Source: Ulota crispa (lineage: Eukaryota; Streptophyta; Bryopsida; Orthotrichales; Orthotrichaceae). From it: 64,000 bases of DNA. The notes under the pieces are model-generated. The model had not been told where the DNA came from. It did not search any database and worked only from the letters and a program-made list of their open reading frames with translations. Numbering within the stretch: the first letter of the stretch is position 1; each line of letters opens with the position of its first letter. A program made the position numbers and the translations under genes. The stretch covers positions 18,820,539 to 18,884,538 of the forward strand of contig OY987248.1 of assembly GCA_963920765.1 (NCBI GenBank), written 5' to 3'. Positions 59,473 through 64,000 of the stretch are shown here, one piece after another.

Positions 59473-59476
59473 TAAA

Positions 59477-60165
59477 GTTACTATGGCTACAGTATTCAGG
59501 GGCCTAGATGATGACCCATAACATTTAGTAGCACTCAACAAGCTTGCCCTCCCTCCAACTGAAGAGTGTGGAATATTCCACACCCATCAGTAGCTAAGAG
59601 GACACTTGGTTGAATTTGTTAAAGAGTTTATGAAGGAGAGGCTCAATTTAGTGCACATACATCGATGTGGGGGCCAGCCATGTAAGAAAAAATTAATCAA
59701 AAATTAAAAAATAAATTTTATATATATATATATATATAATCATGATGAAGTTAGTGGATGATATCTGAAGAGAGGGAAAGGCAGCCTCTCTTCAGGCTAC
59801 TGAATGTTATGCTTGAACGTTTTTAAATTCTCATCCTCTTTGCTTTTTATCATGTCCACAAACATTAAAAATGTAAAAAGAATCTCACCTACCTTGACGG
59901 TGGAAGTCCGCTTCATTGATTAATGCTTCGTTTCAGAAGGAAGGGGTCCGCCTAGAGTCTACAATAAATAGTGCAACCACTACACTCACCAGGTATCGCT
60001 GCCCAAAAGAAATCTTCTCTTGACTAGCACTTTGACAAGTTTTACAAAACTTGTCGCTAGGGAACTTGGCTTTATGTTAGATTTTCTCATGATGACGGCA
60101 ACAATCATGTTCTCCCTGAATTTTGTGCATCACAATAGATCAAAAGAAAGATGTATGAGACCATT
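59477..60165. other. No gene seen; (TA)n run
   Basis: An alternating TA run lies at about 59719-59738. A CTCAATTTAGTGCACATACA block near 59643 is a single arm of the MITE at 44432-44733. No ORF of note. Confidence 0.4.
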
Positions 60166-60169
60166 TTAA

Positions 60170-61083
60170 CCCCTAAAGGACTGTTGTCCCTTCAAGGGAC
60201 AAGTGGGAGTTCGGGCATGTATCTTTGGATAAGTTATTTTGTGTAATTTTCTGAAACTTTTATTGAAGGTGCAGAATTCAAAAATCTACATAGGCATCTA
60301 ATTTTTTCCTCATTCCGACAATTATTGAAGAAGTTATGCATGAAAATTTGAAATGCAAAGGAGGACTGCCCGCCCGGGTAACCCAAAAACTTCTTTAAAA
60401 ATTAAAATTTGAAATTGGTTCTTTAGATTTTTTTATAGGTGAGAAGCTTTGAATCATTCAATTTCAATCAATGAGATGAAAGTTATGAGGAGTTTTTGTT
60501 TGCAGGCAGTTATGGATTCTCTACTTTAAAATAAACTTTGAAGTCCTTTATTTTACTCAATTTTCAACATTTTGGAAACTAAACAAAACCAAAGGATGTA
60601 GATTGTTTATCACAACATTATGACCGTTGGGATTTGCATTTTTCATTTTAATAATTAAATTATTAACAATTTAGTGATTTGACTCATTCTCTACTTCTTT
60701 TTGCTTACTGATTTTTCGTATGTGTTCTGTAGTTCCAATTGATTTGAAAATTCTCCCACACATAGCTAACTTGATCTCCTACATGGGAAAAAAAAAGCGC
60801 AAAGTTTTGTAGAGCAATTATTTTCATGTAAGAATGGTCAACGGCTTCTGAAATTTTGCAGCACCATGAAAAAAACCTTTTCTTTTCACTTTAGATGTAA
60901 ATATCTCACTCATGTCCATCTGGAATGACCTGATTTTTTTCCACAAGTACCTAATCTAGTCTAGGGCAAGATCTCAAGGTTGGATTTCCTAAATTTTTAG
61001 AAAAAATCACCTTCTTACTAACCCCCCCAAAAGTGGCAGTTTTGAGTGATTTTCACTGAAAAAATGGCTCAGTCCTTAAGGGG
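60170..61083. mobile_element. TTAA-flanked element, long type (914 bp)
   Basis: TTAA at 60166-60169 and 61084-61087; ends CCCCTAAAGGACTGTTG and CAGTCCTTAAGGGG. Colinear with 13473-14406. Confidence 0.75.
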
Positions 61084-61198
61084 TTAAATTCTTCTTCATG
61101 TTTGTATATAAGATCAACAAGGTCCACAAAGAAGTTGAAAACAAAAAGGTTTGGGCACCTTGCATAAAAATGCAAGGTGTTGATCGAAGGTGCCTCAA

Positions 61199-62081
61199 CC
61201 CCTAAATGCCAAAGGGTACTTTTCTTGTTTCTAGAAGGCAATTTTGAAGTTTTTGAATAGTTTTTGTAAGATTGTTATTAAACATAAAAAAAACTTGTAA
61301 TTGTAGGATCTTGAACTTCAAGGCTCCTAGTTGGTGCTATCAAAAAAAACTCCAAAAAAGGCACATAAATTTTAAGATATTTGTGATTGAATGTGGATGA
61401 ACATAAAATTTTCTAGTTTTTTTGAAGCCGCTTAAAACTTCTAATGCAAAAAATGGCAAATTTTGGGAACAAAGTTGGTAAACAAACACTTGTGATGCTT
61501 TAGTGTTCATTATTGCTACTTCAAAATTGATGACCCCCCTTCCAAATTCATGACCACAATTTCACAAATGAGCTTGAAATGCAATTGTCAAAGAGCTACC
61601 ATCTAATACAAATTTTTTTAGCTCCAATCATTGACCAAAATTTGATATGAATGGAAGACAACTCAACAGTGAGTGAATTATAAGATTTACAACAAAAACG
61701 TCCCAAGTGAAATTAGCTCAAAGACACATTTAGATTTTGTTAGATGATGAGTTTTTAATAAAAGGGCCCTCACTGCCCAAGGGAGTGTCTAAGGGAAACG
61801 TTGACTTCGTGCAAAGCTTGTTGCCGGTTTTTCCAATGTGGCAACTTATCAAGAACTCTTTAGTGACACTATTCATCACACTTTTTGATGTGCAACAATC
61901 ATGCTTGCAGTTTAGCTTCCACCAAAAACAATTGGAATGTAAAGAATATTAAAATTGAACATTGTAGCTGACTTCAAACCACAACTTCTCCAAAATAAGG
62001 TAAAAACAACTAATTCTCTGACTTCAACAAGGTTTCAAAGTTTCTTGAACATCCAAATTTGATGCCTTTGGCATTTAGGGG
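61199..62081. mobile_element. TTAA-type element (883 bp)
   Basis: CCCCTAAATGCCAAAGG at the left and CCTTTGGCATTTAGGGG at the right, a perfect 17-bp inverted repeat. Right flank TTAA (62082-62085), left flank TCAA (61195-61198), one base changed. The 71-codon plus ORF inside has no transposase motif. Confidence 0.7.
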
Positions 62082-62165
62082 TTAAGGGCATCCCACTTGA
62101 CCTTAAAAGCTTCATCACCAAGAAACACAATGTTTTTGTTTTCATTGTTGACAACATGTTTTCCC

Positions 62166-62605
62166 GCTGGGGTTAGATGGCATGCCATTTTGACTGGGGC
62201 CCAGCTGCTTTTCCAGGGTGGCCCTGCTCGCTCTTCCTGCATGACCCCTCCTCTTGCTCGCTTCCTTCTTCTCTTTGGCTCGCTTCCTTCCTCCTTTCGG
62301 CTTCCTCCTTCCCACTCGTTTCTTGTTAAGTTGTTGTAGGAATGTCAAGAAGCTAGCAACACCAGGAGCAAGCGACATGGAGCAACACAGCAATAGCTTA
62401 ACAAGAAGCAAGCGGGAGGGAGGAAGTCGAAGGGAGGAAGGAAGCGAGCCGGAGAGAGGAAGGAAGCGAGCTGGAAAGAGGAAGGAAGCAAGCCGGAAAG
62501 AGGAAGGAAGCAAGCAAGAGGAGGGATCAGGCAGGAAGAGTTAGCAGGGCCACGTTGGAAAAGCAGCTGGGCCCTAGCCAAAATGGCATGCCATCTAATC
62601 CTAGC
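62166..62605. mobile_element. Inverted-repeat element with purine-rich tandem repeats (440 bp)
   Basis: GCTGGGGTTAGATGGCATGCC opens it and the near-inverse GGCATGCCATCTAATCCTAGC closes it. The arms extend through CAGCTGCTTTTCCA and its complement. Flanks ATGTTTTCC / ATGTTTCCC hint at a 9-bp duplication (Mutator-like). The middle is a GAGGAAGGAAGCGAGCCGG-type array of about 22 bp per unit (about 62400-62525). Long ORFs on both strands come from the repeats. Confidence 0.62.
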
Positions 62606-63972
62606 CCATGTTTCCCCCACATGTCCAACTAGCTAGGTACATCAAAGTCCAGCCAACAACAAATCTCCTTGTTTGCAAAAGCATATAGTTTCTCCATTAT
62701 TGATCATTCAACCTACAAATTTTGAAAGAAGAAATATTTGAAGGAATGACACTGCACAAGAAAATTGCATCTTTTTGCCGTATCAAAAAGAATATTTTGG
62801 TGTGTCCATGCATCAATTGCTTCCTTTTCAACCAAAGTTCCCCCAATCAGGTGTTTTGCAGTGTGGGTGCGGGTGTATATCAGGGTCTAGCGGGTATTAA
62901 CCAATGAAATTCTACAAAAAAATCCAAAATAGTATATTTCAGTGCAAATATAGAAAATATCCGGTGCAAGCAGGCAAATACCGGTTGAATATGGGAAATG
63001 CCTGATTTTAACCGGGGAAGTCAAAATTTCTCCCTGGCCGCTGGTGCGGATGCCCAGAGCAGCAACAAAATCGTGAGCCCCTTGTGGAGGTGGAGGTGTC
63101 CAGGTGGGAGTGCGATGATGAAATCGAGCCTCGAGTAGTCGAGGGATCGAATTTAGGAGAGGTCCAAATATCTGAAGAGTGAAGAAGGCAGTTGCAAATG
63201 TTGCAAACGTGCAATGCAGAGAGGCATGCTCACTTTGCCCTGCTGCCATGTGCCACACCTATGCAAACACACAAGTTTCTTCCTCGACTCTGCTCCTCTG
63301 CTCCTCTTTCCCATTCAAGGGAATGAACGAAGACCCCGAAATCTAGAGGAGGCGCAGTAGCTCTGTAGCTGTAGCTAAGCTTAGCTGATTAAAGATAGCA
63401 ATGAGGTTGGGGCCATCAAGCCATGGTCGCTTGACTCGCTTCACTGCCCCTGCCATTACTATGCAGTCAGTCTGGTAGGTGGGGGATGCCCAGATGGATG
63501 CACACGTGGATGCCCAGTTGGATGCCCAGTTGGATGCCCGGTGCTTGCGCTGTGTGACCGCCAGTGCCGCCAGCGCCCCGATTTCCCCAGTTTCCAGTGG
63601 CTGATTTCCACCCAAGCAAGCTTCACTTGGACGATGTTGCTCATCGGGCTCAGGGCCATGTTGCCCTTGCTCTCAATTCGGCATTCTGGCCGGTCCCCCA
63701 CGCTGCCTCCTGCGATTTCTTCGACCTCTCCCAGTCATTTTTTTATCTCCTTTCACAGGATAATTGGACAGCGCCTTTGTTCCACCATTCGCCAATTTCA
63801 TCCTCTTATTTAAACTATCCTTATAAGACCTCTCTAATATCATTTATTTACCGGGCCATTCCGTTCATCTTTAAATGTCCACAAATGAAGATCTTTTGAT
63901 ATCAAGTTGGAGCCTAAAGCATTGATTTTTGTGACATCCTTGGCAGAGACTGGACTAAGCAGAGGCCTTCTC
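62606..63972. other. Mixed stretch; 12-bp tandem repeat, no gene recognised
   Basis: GC rises after about 63000. About 63483-63540 has five 12-bp units of GATGCCCAGTTG type. ORFs at 62887-63258 (minus) and 63541-63899 (plus) have no known domain; a gene start near the window edge is possible. Confidence 0.3.
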
Positions 63973-63976
63973 TTAA

Positions 63977-64000
63977 CCCCTGAAGGACCAAGCCCCCTTT
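63977..64000 (+). mobile_element. Left end of a TTAA element, cut by the window
   Basis: TTAA at 63973-63976, then CCCCTGAAGGACCAAGC, the family left terminus. The rest lies beyond the window. Confidence 0.6.

Noticed and set aside
62142-62620. Long ORFs on both strands (up to 123 codons)
   Set aside because: They arise from the purine/pyrimidine tandem array and give low-complexity proteins.

Overview
The window looks like nuclear DNA of a land plant, probably not a seed plant. The evidence is GT-AG introns, a plant START lipid-transfer protein with flanking membrane helices, a germin-like cupin, an LRR gene, a Josephin-type deubiquitinase relic and a Mutator-like (FAR1-type) transposase relic. 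The germin-like protein has no cysteine at all, a feature I recall from bryophyte germin subfamilies, so a bryophyte or another non-seed lineage is my best guess (inference). Genes are few and separated by long AT-rich stretches packed with short DNA transposons. I saw no LTR retrotransposon coding sequence, no CRISPR array and no recognisable tRNA or rRNA.

Layout. 1-2.6 kb: repeats and one Harbinger-like MITE. 2.6-7 kb: an intact six-exon START-domain gene on + (CDS 4489-6690). 7.5-15.6 kb: MITEs, including TTAA-flanked elements. 15.6-17.1 kb: an unrecognised ORF, tandem arrays and a palindrome. 17-25 kb: repeats and a Josephin-like pseudogene on - broken by a MITE. 25.3-30.1 kb: a decayed MULE transposase gene on -. 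30.7-33.8 kb: a large palindrome abutting an apparently intact five-exon gene of unknown function on + (195 aa). 34.6-35.8 kb: a multi-exon LRR gene or relic on -, convergent with it. 36-46 kb: dense nested MITEs. 46-49 kb: a GC-richer stretch with promoter-like features. 49.1-50.0 kb: a two-exon germin-like gene on +, with a perfect hairpin in its intron. 50-64 kb: more nested transposons.

The most striking content is the transposon landscape. Several unrelated internal sequences share one architecture: target TTAA, then CCC(C)TAAAGG-like termini, mirrored at the other end and followed by TTAA. This fits piggyBac-like (or Kolobok/Sola3-like) non-autonomous elements, an unusual superfamily for plants. 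Nested insertions let empty sites be read inside the window. A second family of about 257 bp (termini AACACCATATT) makes 4-bp target duplications of varying sequence and fits no superfamily I can name. hAT, CACTA, Mutator, Harbinger-like and TA-flanked elements are also present. The genes show no operon-like cooperation; they are independent plant loci in a transposon-rich region.
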